The notes below the pieces were generated by a model. That model was not told the DNA's origin. It made no database searches and saw only the letters and a list, made by a program, of their open reading frames with translations. Positions 44,859 to 53,744 of a stretch of 64,000 nucleotides of DNA are shown in pieces. The translations under genes were made by a program, and so were the position numbers. The first letter of the stretch is position 1, and each line of letters begins with the position of its first letter. Origin of the DNA: Emticicia agri (GTDB lineage Bacteria > Bacteroidota > Bacteroidia > Cytophagales > Spirosomataceae); the NCBI RefSeq assembly GCF_004168285.1, contig NZ_SEWF01000002.1, positions 62,001 to 126,000 on the forward strand, read 5' to 3'.

Positions 44859-45776
44859 ATGAATCGTCGTCGTTTTCTGAGAAATAGTGCACTGGCAGGT
44901 ACATTAGCAGGTGTTGAAGCCACGGCCGCACCTGCCCGTAAAAAAGCATTAAGGGTAGCTTACCTGAGCGATGTTCACGTTTTTACAAGTAAAATAGCTG
45001 AGGAGGGAATGGCAAAAGCCTACCAAAGTGCCAATGCGCTCAACCCTAAGCCTGATTTTATCATTAATGGGGGCGATGCTATTTTTGATGCACTGGAAAA
45101 ATCGAAAGATGAAACGCAGGTTCAGTTTAAACTCTTTCAGAAAATACTGAAAGAGAACAATAAATTAGAAGTAAAGCATATTATTGGTAACCACGATGTA
45201 TGGGGTTGGTTTAGCAAAACCGAAGATGTAAAAGGTGACAGACTATACGGCAAAAAATGGGTAACAGATGAGTTTCAGATGCCGAAAAGATATTATTCAT
45301 TTGAGAAAAAAGGCTGGAAATTCATTATTTTAGACTCTACCCAACTGAATCCTAAAGGAGGTTATATTGCCTATTTTGACCCCGAGCAGTTGGAATGGCT
45401 GAAAGCTGAACTGGCAGCAACACCGGGCAGTCAGCATATCTGTATTGCTTCTCATATTCCGATTCTGTCAGCGGCATCGGGGTTATTTCTGAATAAGAAT
45501 CAGGAAAACGGAGATATTGTGATGCCAAGAAATCTGATTCATACCGATGTATTTGATATGGTGAAACTATTCAGAAGTTACCCGAATATTAAAACCTGTC
45601 TGAGCGGCCATTTACACATGCAGGAGTCGCTTACTTATTGGGACTTAACCTACCTGAACAACGGAGCAGTTTCGGGTGGTTGGTGGAAAGGGGCTTTCAG
45701 AGATTTTGAACCAGCCTATGCGATACTGGATTTTTATGACGATGGTACATTTGAACGTAAATTTGTAAAATACTAA
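44859..45776 (+). CDS. Tat-exported metallophosphoesterase
   Basis: 305 residues. The N-terminus M-N-R-R-R-F-L-R-N-S-A-L-A-G is a Tat-type signal. Calcineurin-like metal motifs appear in order: L-S-D-V-H-V (D-x-H), G-G-D-A-I-F (GDx), G-N-H-D-V (GNHD) and S-G-H-L-H (GHxH). It hydrolyses a phosphoester in the periplasm; the substrate is unknown. Its place between GH29 and glycosylasparaginase (12 and 49 bp gaps) suggests removal of phosphate from a glycan or glycopeptide, which is inference. Confidence 0.88.
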   Translation: MNRRRFLRNSALAGTLAGVEATAAPARKKALRVAYLSDVHVFTSKIAEEGMAKAYQSANALNPKPDFIINGGDAIFDALEKSKDETQVQFKLFQKILKENNKLEVKHIIGNHDVWGWFSKTEDVKGDRLYGKKWVTDEFQMPKRYYSFEKKGWKFIILDSTQLNPKGGYIAYFDPEQLEWLKAELAATPGSQHICIASHIPILSAASGLFLNKNQENGDIVMPRNLIHTDVFDMVKLFRSYPNIKTCLSGHLHMQESLTYWDLTYLNNGAVSGGWWKGAFRDFEPAYAILDFYDDGTFERKFVKY

Positions 45777-45825
45777 GAAACTGTTTAAGTTAATCTTATC
45801 TCATAACCTACGAACCAACAAACTA

Positions 45826-46863
45826 ATGCAATCAAGAAGAAAATTTATACAATGGTCGGCACTGAGCTTACCATTTATATCGGCAACCAAGGCTTTTTCC
45901 AAAACCATAGCCAGTAAGCCAATTGTTGTTTCTACATGGGATAGTGGCCTGGCAGTAAATGCCGAAGCATGGAAAGTACTCAAGAAAAATGGCCGTGCCT
46001 TAGACGCCGTAGAAGTAGCAGCTAACTCTATTGAAGATACCATTAATTGCTGTGTTGGCTTGGGTGGAAACCCTGACCGTGATGGCAAGGTAACTTTAGA
46101 TGCCTGTATCATGGACGAAAAAGCCAATTGTGGTTCAGTTGCCTTTTTACAACATATCAAACATCCTATCTCGGTAGCTCGTAAACTGATGGAAACTACC
46201 CCACACGTGATGCTGGTGGGCGATGGTGCTTTGCAGTTTGCTTTAGCCAATGGTTTCAAAAGAGAGCCTGACAAATTATCGGCTGATGCAGAGAAAACAT
46301 ACAAAGAATGGCTGAAGAAATCAGATTATAAGCCTGTAATTAATATTGAGCAGCAACAGATAAAAGCCAAAAAAACAGATGGCGGCCCTTTTGCCCCAAG
46401 CTATTTTGACGATGGTACGCCTAACCATGATACGATGGGTACCATTGCCCTTGATGCTTCGGGTAACCTGTCGGGCGCTTGCACCACCAGTGGTATGGCG
46501 TTTAAACTACATGGCCGTGTAGGAGATTCACCCATTATAGGCGCAGGTTTATTTGTTGATAACGAAATCGGGGCAGCTACTTCGTCCGGTCAAGGTGAAG
46601 AGGTAATCAGAGTAGCCGGAACGCACCTTGTAGTAGAAATGATGCGTTTAGGCAAAACACCGGAAGAAGCCTGTAAAATTGCCGTAGAGCGTATCGTAAA
46701 AATAAACCCTGAAAAGGCTAAAGGTTTTCAGGTAGGTTTTATAGCTATCAACAAGCAGGGCGAATATGGCGCTTACTCTATTCAACATGGTTTTAGTTAT
46801 TCAGTTACACTGGCTGACGATGGCGGCAAGGTATTTATGGCAAAGAGCCATTTCCCTAAATAA
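45826..46863 (+). CDS. Glycosylasparaginase (N4-(beta-N-acetylglucosaminyl)-L-asparaginase)
   Basis: 345 residues with a Tat-like signal (S-R-R-K-F-I-Q-W). N-terminal nucleophile hydrolase: the precursor is expected to cut itself before Thr203 in H201-D202-T203-M-G-T-I-A-L, giving alpha and beta chains, with Thr203 as nucleophile. Other marks are W-D-S-G near the start, G-G-N-P-D-R-D-G and G-R-V-G-D-S-P-I-I-G-A-G. It releases aspartate from GlcNAc-Asn, the linkage of N-glycans. The motif matches the secreted enzyme known from Elizabethkingia. It is strong evidence that the locus attacks glycoproteins. Confidence 0.93.
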   Translation: MQSRRKFIQWSALSLPFISATKAFSKTIASKPIVVSTWDSGLAVNAEAWKVLKKNGRALDAVEVAANSIEDTINCCVGLGGNPDRDGKVTLDACIMDEKANCGSVAFLQHIKHPISVARKLMETTPHVMLVGDGALQFALANGFKREPDKLSADAEKTYKEWLKKSDYKPVINIEQQQIKAKKTDGGPFAPSYFDDGTPNHDTMGTIALDASGNLSGACTTSGMAFKLHGRVGDSPIIGAGLFVDNEIGAATSSGQGEEVIRVAGTHLVVEMMRLGKTPEEACKIAVERIVKINPEKAKGFQVGFIAINKQGEYGAYSIQHGFSYSVTLADDGGKVFMAKSHFPK

Positions 46864-46894
46864 GCAAACTTATATCCTATAATAATTAGTGCTT

Positions 46895-46930
46895 AGGCGT
46901 GCTATGGTTTAAAAATCATGACACGCCTTT
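46895..46930 (+). terminator. Hairpin between the glycosylasparaginase and second fucosidase genes
   Basis: AGGCGTG (46895-46901) pairs with CACGCCT (46922-46928), with partial pairing inside the 20-nt loop, followed by TTTCTTTG. It may split the operon. Confidence 0.55.
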
Positions 46931-46966
46931 CTTTGCGCCTTTATTTCACCTTATAACCTATTTTAC

Positions 46967-48343
46967 ATGAGAAAAATCCTTCTAATCCTGACAACACTGC
47001 TATGCTTTAGTACATACGCACAATATAAACCTGACTGGCAAAGTCTTGACCAACGCCAGACCCCTGCCTGGTTTGAAGATGCTAAGTTTGGTATTTTTAT
47101 TCATTGGGGTATCTACTCTGTGCCTGCCTGGGCTACCAACTCAAATGCTGATGGTTTTGGTAGTGGCTATGCCGAATGGTACTGGCAACGCCTGTTTGCG
47201 CCAAATCTTAAAATCCATAAAGAGTTTGTAGCCTTCCACGAGAAGAATTATGGCAAAAGCTCTTATCAGGATTTTGTGCAGCAATTCAAAGCCGAGTTAT
47301 TTCAGCCTGATGATTGGGCCAAGATATTTGAACAAGCCGGAGCCAAATATGTAGTATTAACCTCAAAACACCATGAGGGTTTTACTCTTTGGCCAAGTCC
47401 GCAATCGTGGAACTGGAATGCCGTTGATGTAGGCCCGCACAGAGATTTAGCCGGAGATTTATCTAAAGCTGTAAAAGCCAAAAACCTGCACATGGGCTAC
47501 TATTATTCATTATACGAATGGTTTAATCCGGTTTATAAAAGTGATGTGAATACTTACGTAAACGAGCGCATGATTCCGCAAATGAAAGACCTCGTAACTA
47601 AATATCAACCTGATATTTTGTGGACAGATGGTGAGTGGGACCATCCTGCCAAAACCTGGAAGAGCGAAGAGTTTCTGGCATGGTTATATAACGATTCGCC
47701 TGTAAAAAACAGCGTTGTCGTAAACGACCGTTGGGGTAACGATACCAAAAGCAAACACGGGAGTTTTTATACTTCTGAATATGGTCATGGGGGTACTGAT
47801 AATACTCTTACCAATGGTTTTGCCAGACCCTGGGAAGAATGTAGAGGCATAGGTGAATCGTTTGGGTATAACCGTAATGAAAATTTAGGAGTTTATCAGA
47901 CAGGCGAGCAATTAGTGCATCAGTTAATTGATATTGTATCCCGTGGAGGTAATTTCCTGTTGAATATCGGGCCAACTGCCGATGGGCGTATTCCGGTGAT
48001 TATGCAGCAGCGATTGAGAGAAATGGGTAATTGGTTAAAAGTAAATGGTAGTGCTATTTATGGTACCCGTAAATGGAATAAAGCCCCTGCTTACACTAAA
48101 GAATCAAAACTCTATTTTACACAGAAAGGAAAGGCACTCTACGCCATTGCCAGCAAATGGCAGGAAACCATTACAGTAGAAAATGTAGAAAAACCTGTTA
48201 AAGTAAAATTATTGGGTTTTGGTGGCGAGGTAAAATACACTTATAAAAATAAGGTACTTACCATTACTGCACCACAGGTAAATCCAAATACGATTCCATG
48301 TGAATATGCCTGGACTTATGAACTTACTGATGCGCTAAAATAA
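46967..48343 (+). CDS. GH29 alpha-L-fucosidase (second copy)
   Basis: 458 residues with a signal peptide (L-L-I-L-T-T-L-L-C-F-S-T-Y-A). GH29 marks are F-G-I-F-I-H-W-G-I-Y-S, L-T-S-K-H-H-E-G-F-T-L-W-P, and the nucleophile D221 in I-L-W-T-D-G-E-W. The K-H-H-E-G-F-T-L-W and D-G-E-W contexts resemble the broader-specificity GH29 subgroup (human-type), while the first copy has K-H-H-D-G-F. It therefore probably extends the fucose linkages that can be handled. The next gene starts 1 bp after its stop. Confidence 0.93.
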   Translation: MRKILLILTTLLCFSTYAQYKPDWQSLDQRQTPAWFEDAKFGIFIHWGIYSVPAWATNSNADGFGSGYAEWYWQRLFAPNLKIHKEFVAFHEKNYGKSSYQDFVQQFKAELFQPDDWAKIFEQAGAKYVVLTSKHHEGFTLWPSPQSWNWNAVDVGPHRDLAGDLSKAVKAKNLHMGYYYSLYEWFNPVYKSDVNTYVNERMIPQMKDLVTKYQPDILWTDGEWDHPAKTWKSEEFLAWLYNDSPVKNSVVVNDRWGNDTKSKHGSFYTSEYGHGGTDNTLTNGFARPWEECRGIGESFGYNRNENLGVYQTGEQLVHQLIDIVSRGGNFLLNIGPTADGRIPVIMQQRLREMGNWLKVNGSAIYGTRKWNKAPAYTKESKLYFTQKGKALYAIASKWQETITVENVEKPVKVKLLGFGGEVKYTYKNKVLTITAPQVNPNTIPCEYAWTYELTDALK

Positions 48344-48344
48344 A

Positions 48345-50513
48345 ATGCAAAAGATGAAAACCCTGAAATACCTGTTAATAGTCGGCTTATTAGCAGTCAA
48401 TACCACCTTTGCCCAAACATCAGCTAAAGATTGGTTGATTCAGCCTTTTACGCAAAAAAGCGAAATAAAAGTATTAAAAGATGGCAAACTATTAGAAATT
48501 ACGAATGGCCTGATAACCCGACAAATTCGAATAAGTCCAAATGCTGCGACGGTTAGTTTCAAGAACCTGACTACCAATGAGCAGTTTGTTCGTTCGGTAA
48601 GACCCGAAGCCCGAGTAGTAATTAATGGCAAGGCGTACAATGTCGGAGGGCTATACGGACAAAAAGAGCATGGGTACCTATTAGAAGAATGGATAGAAAA
48701 ATTTACCAGTCAATCCGAAGATTTTCAGTATGCACGCTATGAGACAGGTGAGGTAAAACCACACTTTGACTGGAAGTCAACTACCTGGACAGCTAATAAA
48801 AATCTGCCAACTGGTAAGAGTCTTGTGCTGTTTTTTAAGTCAGGTTTGCCGCTATTGAAAGGTTTAGAGGTAGCAGTGCATTATGAAATTTTTGACGGAA
48901 TACCACTCCTGAGTAAATGGGTAAGCATTGAGAATAAATCAAACAGCGCTTTTAAACTCACACAGGTAGTCAATGAAATATTGGCTACACCGGAAGAAGA
49001 ATCTGCTGTGGTAGGCAAGCCTGAAAAGATGAAAAAACCACAGAAGCTATATATAGAAAATAACTATGCCTATAACAATGCAATGCGCTATGAGTTGTCA
49101 GACCAGGCTACCCATTGGAAGATTGATAGCTCCTATACATCGCAGGTAAACTATAATTACGAAACCCCCTGTGTAGTAGAAATCTATCCGACTTTAGGGG
49201 TTGGTATTGATTTAGCACCTGATGCGCATTATAAATCTATCTGTTCGTATGAATTGCTTTTAGATAGCTATGACAGAGAGCGAAACGGATTGGCACGCAG
49301 GAAAATGTATCGCACCATTGCCCCCTGGACAACCCAGAATCCAATCTTTATGCACCTGATTAGTACTGACCCGGTAAAAGTTAAATCTATAATTGACCAA
49401 TGTGCTGAAACCGGTTACGAAATGGTGATTCTGAGCTTTGGAAGTGGCTTGAATATGGAAGATGCCTCTGATGACAATATCAAGAAATTTAAAGAATTAG
49501 CTGACTATGCCCATAGTAAAGGGATTAAATTGGGAGGATATTCATTATTCAGCAGCCGCCGGATTGATGATGAAAATGATGTGATTGACCCTGTAACAGG
49601 TTTACCGGATAAAGGAGCTTTCTTTGGTAATGCACCTTGTCTGGCAAGTAAATGGGGCATCAACTATCTCAATAGCCTCAAGAAATTTATCAGCGAAACA
49701 GGCTTTGATTTGCTCGAACATGACGGCCCATATCCGGGCGATGTTTGTGCTTCTACCAAGCACCCCGGCCATAAAGGCTTAGACGACTCGCAATGGGTAC
49801 AGATGCAAATGCAGAAAGAGTTCTATCAGTGGCTCAATGCCCGTGGCGTATATATCAATGCCCCTGACTGGTATTTCTTGGATGGTAGCCATAAGATTGC
49901 ATTAGGGTATCGGGAAGTTAATTTCTCTTTGTCGAGAGAACAGCAGAAGATGCTGAACCGACAAAATATTTTTGATGGTACCTGGGATAAAATTCCGTCA
50001 ATGGGTTGGGGATTTGTGCCATTGACCAAATATCAGGGTGGGGGAGCAGAAGCAGTCCTGGAACCACTAAGCGAACACCTGAATGATTATAAACAATTAA
50101 TGATGCAATACTACGGAGCTGGCATACAGGCCTGTTACCGTGGCCCAAGATTATATGATACTGAGGCAACCAAAAAAGTAGTCATAGAAACCATTAACTG
50201 GTATAAAAAGTACAGAGATATTCTGAATACTGATATTATACATTTGCGCCGTCCTGACGGTAGAGACTGGGATGGAATTATGCACGTGAATCCGTCTCTG
50301 ACTACAAAAGGGTTAGTTATGCTGTATAATCCGCTAAAAGAAGCTATCACCCGAAAAATCAGATTACCTCTGTATTATACAGGGCTTACAAAAGAAGCCA
50401 AGGTAAGAACAGAAAATGGCAAAGCCACTACATATCAACTCAACAGAGATTATTCCATAGAATTGACCATTCAATTGCCTGCCGAAGGATATACCTGGCT
50501 GGTGATTGAATAA
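48345..50513 (+). CDS. Secreted clan GH-D-like (alpha-galactosidase-related) glycoside hydrolase
   Basis: 722 residues; an in-frame ATG three codons in (48354) may be the real start. A signal peptide (L-L-I-V-G-L-L-A-V-N-T-T-F-A-Q) precedes an N-terminal beta-supersandwich (about 30-300) and a TIM barrel (about 320-620). The expected nucleophile motif is G-F-D-L-L-E-H-D460-G-P-Y-P-G-D, unlike the L-K-x-D of typical GH27/GH36 enzymes. It could remove alpha-galactose or alpha-GalNAc, but substrate and even family are uncertain. It ends the rightward run; a REP palindrome lies 27 bp after the stop. Confidence 0.75.
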   Translation: MQKMKTLKYLLIVGLLAVNTTFAQTSAKDWLIQPFTQKSEIKVLKDGKLLEITNGLITRQIRISPNAATVSFKNLTTNEQFVRSVRPEARVVINGKAYNVGGLYGQKEHGYLLEEWIEKFTSQSEDFQYARYETGEVKPHFDWKSTTWTANKNLPTGKSLVLFFKSGLPLLKGLEVAVHYEIFDGIPLLSKWVSIENKSNSAFKLTQVVNEILATPEEESAVVGKPEKMKKPQKLYIENNYAYNNAMRYELSDQATHWKIDSSYTSQVNYNYETPCVVEIYPTLGVGIDLAPDAHYKSICSYELLLDSYDRERNGLARRKMYRTIAPWTTQNPIFMHLISTDPVKVKSIIDQCAETGYEMVILSFGSGLNMEDASDDNIKKFKELADYAHSKGIKLGGYSLFSSRRIDDENDVIDPVTGLPDKGAFFGNAPCLASKWGINYLNSLKKFISETGFDLLEHDGPYPGDVCASTKHPGHKGLDDSQWVQMQMQKEFYQWLNARGVYINAPDWYFLDGSHKIALGYREVNFSLSREQQKMLNRQNIFDGTWDKIPSMGWGFVPLTKYQGGGAEAVLEPLSEHLNDYKQLMMQYYGAGIQACYRGPRLYDTEATKKVVIETINWYKKYRDILNTDIIHLRRPDGRDWDGIMHVNPSLTTKGLVMLYNPLKEAITRKIRLPLYYTGLTKEAKVRTENGKATTYQLNRDYSIELTIQLPAEGYTWLVIE

Positions 50514-50539
50514 TTATCTATCCAAATCTAATGGGAGTT

Positions 50540-50561
50540 GTATCACGATTTTTCAAATCGT
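50540..50561 (+). repeat. REP palindrome, distant copy
   Basis: A 22-nt unit: GTATC, then stem ACGATTT, loop TTC, stem AAATCGT. It is identical to the copy at 58808-58829 beside the RAYT gene, 8 kb away. Confidence 0.8.
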
Positions 50562-50655
50562 CTGGGACGCACCGCAAACTTCGGCAGAATTTTATATCTG
50601 TATCGACGTTTCAGGAATATTAAGAAAATTGAAGATATAGGGAATATACACATTC

Positions 50656-51843
50656 TTATATCTTCAACTTAATACCAATCTTCCCAAGTAAAGCCGTAAT
50701 CCCAATAATCATTAAAGCAAATAGCAAGGATTTGATTAAACCGACTATGCCAAATGTCAGGCTTACAGGCAAAGCAAAATAAAAAGAATAAGCAATATAA
50801 GGTATCAGGTAGCAAGTCAATGTGCTTGTACCTGCAGGTTTGATGCTATTGAACCAATGGGCTTTATGCTGTAAATCTGTCAGCCAGTAAATAAGAGCAT
50901 AGGTAATAAAAGCAATGCCACAGCATATAAACACCCAGGTTGGTGTAGCGTAAATCTTCGATATAATAAAGAATTTCCGAAGCATGAAGCCTGAAAGCAA
51001 CATTGCCACACCGAGTCCTATGTAGATATAGGTTAATTTTGCTTTCTTTTCGGCAGTATAAAAACGCTCTAACAATAGAGTTGCTAATATACCTGTAAAA
51101 GTAAATGCAGCAAAAGCACCATTCCCTAAAATCCAGTCATCGGGGCCATCCGGCCACACCAAGTTTAACCATTTGGCATGTCCTGCAATGCTTAATAAAT
51201 TGAAAAATACCCATGTGACTACTAACAAGGTATTATTTTTATAAAAGAAAAGATAGAGAATAGCACAAGTAAGGTAGGTCCAGCCGATAAGACCCAAAAT
51301 ACCCCACCAGTGCGGTTGCATCATTTCTGCTTTTGCCCCACCTTCTCCACCTCTGAATTTGTAAACCAAAAACAGTAAAATAGCAATCCCAAGTATCTGT
51401 AAGGCCATGAACAGGTATTTTTTAGAATCCTCGCTTTTAGGATACACATTCCAGATAAGAAAAAAGCCTATGACGGCACTTACCTGAAATACCGACTGAC
51501 TCATGCCTGTAGCTTCGGCATTCATTTCTGGGATATTTATCGTAAAAAGGCCCATGATTAACAGCGCGACCGAACGCATCACAATGTGCCTGATAATCTG
51601 AAAATTGTTTTCACCTTTGGCAATCCTGGCTTTAATAGCAAAAGGAATTGACATACCTACAATGAATAAGAAACAAGGGAAAATAACATCAGAAAAGCCA
51701 AGAAAATCAACATGAGCTTCGGAGTGTTGTAACCAGTCAGGGATACCTGTCAACGTCCAGAAGTCATTTACAAAAATCATCAGGAGCATGGTCAATGCCC
51801 GAAATACATCAATAGAAGCAATACGTTTCAGTGAGGTTTCCAT
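50656..51843 (-). CDS. NagX-like multi-pass membrane protein (DUF5009 / heparan N-acetyltransferase-related)
   Basis: Start placed at 51843 (M-E-T-S-L-K-R-I-A-S-I-D-V-F-R); the upstream ATG at 51885 would overlap the previous gene. About ten hydrophobic helices. The opening I-A-S-I-D-V-F-R-A-L-T-M-L-L-M-I-F-V-N-D and F-S-D-V-I-F-P-C-F-L-F-I-V-G are the signature of the family related to lysosomal heparan-alpha-glucosaminide N-acetyltransferase. Bacterial members often sit in GlcNAc-related sugar loci, and their activity is unproven. It follows the GH20-type gene by 7 bp. Confidence 0.87.
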   Translation of the reverse strand: METSLKRIASIDVFRALTMLLMIFVNDFWTLTGIPDWLQHSEAHVDFLGFSDVIFPCFLFIVGMSIPFAIKARIAKGENNFQIIRHIVMRSVALLIMGLFTINIPEMNAEATGMSQSVFQVSAVIGFFLIWNVYPKSEDSKKYLFMALQILGIAILLFLVYKFRGGEGGAKAEMMQPHWWGILGLIGWTYLTCAILYLFFYKNNTLLVVTWVFFNLLSIAGHAKWLNLVWPDGPDDWILGNGAFAAFTFTGILATLLLERFYTAEKKAKLTYIYIGLGVAMLLSGFMLRKFFIISKIYATPTWVFICCGIAFITYALIYWLTDLQHKAHWFNSIKPAGTSTLTCYLIPYIAYSFYFALPVSLTFGIVGLIKSLLFALMIIGITALLGKIGIKLKI

Positions 51844-51850
51844 AGTTTTC

Positions 51851-52966
51851 TTATTTGCTTTCCTCCATTTTCTTAATTTCCTCAAACATCGCCTTAAAAC
51901 ATGCTGATTGCGTATTTTCTCCGGCTTCTGTATTCACTTTTACGCCATAAAATTCATCTAAAAACTGTCCGGCACCAGACCACACTGTTTGCATCATACC
52001 CTGGAAACGGTCTTTCATGACAGGTGTAACCGATTTTCTGAATCTTACCATATCCTGCGTTTGTACCACAGCGTTTTTAGGATTTCTCCAGGGGCAGGTA
52101 ATTACATTAAAACCCTTTGAAGCAAACAGAACGGCAGTCTGGTCTGGTCTTTCATAATGCCAGTCACAAATCACTACATCTTTTTCTATCAGGTCTATGG
52201 CCCGATGGGTGTTATTAAAACTGCCTTCCCACATACCAATACCCGTAGTCTTACCATCAATCAGGCGGTCGCCCCAAATCCATAGTTTTCTATTTTTCAA
52301 TGCCAGATGATTTCTGATTTTATTCACCTCTCCGGCAAATAATTCTGCTTTGTCTCTTCCTCCACATCTCGGGCATTTATCATCACCAATATAAAATACC
52401 TCGTCCATTCCTGCATGAAAAGCATCTGTTTCAAAAACCTCACATATTTCATCTACCAGTTCAAAAACTATTTTGTGTACATCAGGGTGTAGCGGGCAGT
52501 AGCTTTTACAATAAAGCCCATCGGCGTTAGGCCATACATATTTTTCAGGCATTTTTACATGTGGTGTCTCATCAAATTGCGGATATACCCTTAGTAAGTT
52601 ATGCGTGGTTTTAGCCCATGACTGATGCCCTAACAAATTGATTTGCGGTATAATACGGATATTATTTTTCTGACAGGCTTTTACCATCTTTTTCACATCC
52701 TGCTTCGATAGAGCAATGCTATCACGTAGTTCAGGATGGCTTTGAAACTGATAATTCCAGTCAACACGCAGTATGAGCGTATTTACTTTACGTGTGGCTA
52801 ATTCTTCATTAATAAATTTTACAAAAGTATCTACTTGCTTAGGTTGTGGCGCACCGATACAAAATCCACGAACGGGTAAAAGGCTGTCTATTTTTGATTG
52901 TGCCAGAAGCGATTCAGAAAAAATCAGGCATGCAATGGTAAGCAACAAAGAAATTTGTCTGGTCAT
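51851..52966 (-). CDS. GH20-type beta-N-acetylhexosaminidase-like protein
   Basis: 371 residues with a signal peptide (L-L-L-T-I-A-C-L-I-F-S-E-S-L-L-A). A TIM-barrel protein with the GH20 acid/base pair D188-E189 in H-A-G-M-D-E-V and the barrel strand I-I-P-Q-I-N-L-L-G-H. The length is that of a catalytic domain alone, without the usual N-terminal GH20b domain. A C-P-R-C-G-G pair (198-203) is characteristic of this subgroup. It would release terminal GlcNAc or GalNAc. It is paired with the NagX-like gene on the minus strand and faces away from the sigma-factor locus. Confidence 0.82.
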   Translation of the reverse strand: MTRQISLLLTIACLIFSESLLAQSKIDSLLPVRGFCIGAPQPKQVDTFVKFINEELATRKVNTLILRVDWNYQFQSHPELRDSIALSKQDVKKMVKACQKNNIRIIPQINLLGHQSWAKTTHNLLRVYPQFDETPHVKMPEKYVWPNADGLYCKSYCPLHPDVHKIVFELVDEICEVFETDAFHAGMDEVFYIGDDKCPRCGGRDKAELFAGEVNKIRNHLALKNRKLWIWGDRLIDGKTTGIGMWEGSFNNTHRAIDLIEKDVVICDWHYERPDQTAVLFASKGFNVITCPWRNPKNAVVQTQDMVRFRKSVTPVMKDRFQGMMQTVWSGAGQFLDEFYGVKVNTEAGENTQSACFKAMFEEIKKMEESK

Positions 52967-53189
52967 AAAGGTGTAGGTTTTTTTATAGATTTGATTGACA
53001 AGTTAGCCATTATTTAAAAGAAATCAAATCTACCTGAAATCAGCAACCTTTATTGTAATACGTAACTCTTACTTAATAGCAGTATTTTATAGTATTTTCA
53101 GGTTGTTTTTACGGTTTTCTTAAATTTTTTTTGTACTGATACAACTTTTTGTGCCTTTTGTGCATTTAGTCTAAAAGCCCCGTTTAAAC

Positions 53190-53744
53190 TTGGTTCTAAC
53201 CTCTACAATCGAACGTCTGCGACACAAAGACGCTGCTGCTCAGAAGGAAATTTTTGAGCACTATGGTAGCTTTTTGTATCGTATTGCATACAGATATGTG
53301 CGGGAGCGTATGTTGGCCGAGGATTTGATGGTGGAGTCTTTTTTGAAGATTTTTGAGGGGATTATCAATTTCAGATTTGATAATCTAAGGTCTTTTGAAG
53401 CGTGGATGAAAAAAATTGTGGTAAACGAAGCATTGATGTTGTTGCGCAGGCAATCAAATTTTCATCTGATGCCTGAGAGTGAAGCAGTTGAAATCCCGAT
53501 TGATGATAATGTTTTAGATAAGATTTCAACGGAAGAGATTTATCGGCTGATTGCCGAATTGCCAGATGGGTATCGCACGGTTTTTAACCTGTACGCCATT
53601 GAAGGCTACACGCACAAAGAGATTGCTGAACAACTGCATATCAGTGAGGGAACCTCAAAGTCGCAGTTGAATCATGCCCGAAAATTATTACAAAAGAAAA
53701 TATTAATGACCGATAAAAGTCATGCAAGCAGAGGAATTTTATAG
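53190..53744 (+). CDS. ECF RNA polymerase sigma factor
   Basis: 184 residues. The only start that keeps sigma region 2 intact is TTG at 53190; an in-frame stop lies just upstream and the next in-frame ATG falls inside region 2. Region 2 is at about 25-90 (Y-R-I-A-Y-R-Y-V-R, A-E-D-L-M-V-E-S-F-L-K-I-F) and region 4 at about 125-175 (L-P-D-G-Y-R-T-V-F-N-L-Y, I-S-E-G-T-S-K-S-Q-L-N-H-A-R). It overlaps the anti-sigma-like gene by 23 bp, so the two are translationally coupled. Confidence 0.9.
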   Translation: MVLTSTIERLRHKDAAAQKEIFEHYGSFLYRIAYRYVRERMLAEDLMVESFLKIFEGIINFRFDNLRSFEAWMKKIVVNEALMLLRRQSNFHLMPESEAVEIPIDDNVLDKISTEEIYRLIAELPDGYRTVFNLYAIEGYTHKEIAEQLHISEGTSKSQLNHARKLLQKKILMTDKSHASRGIL

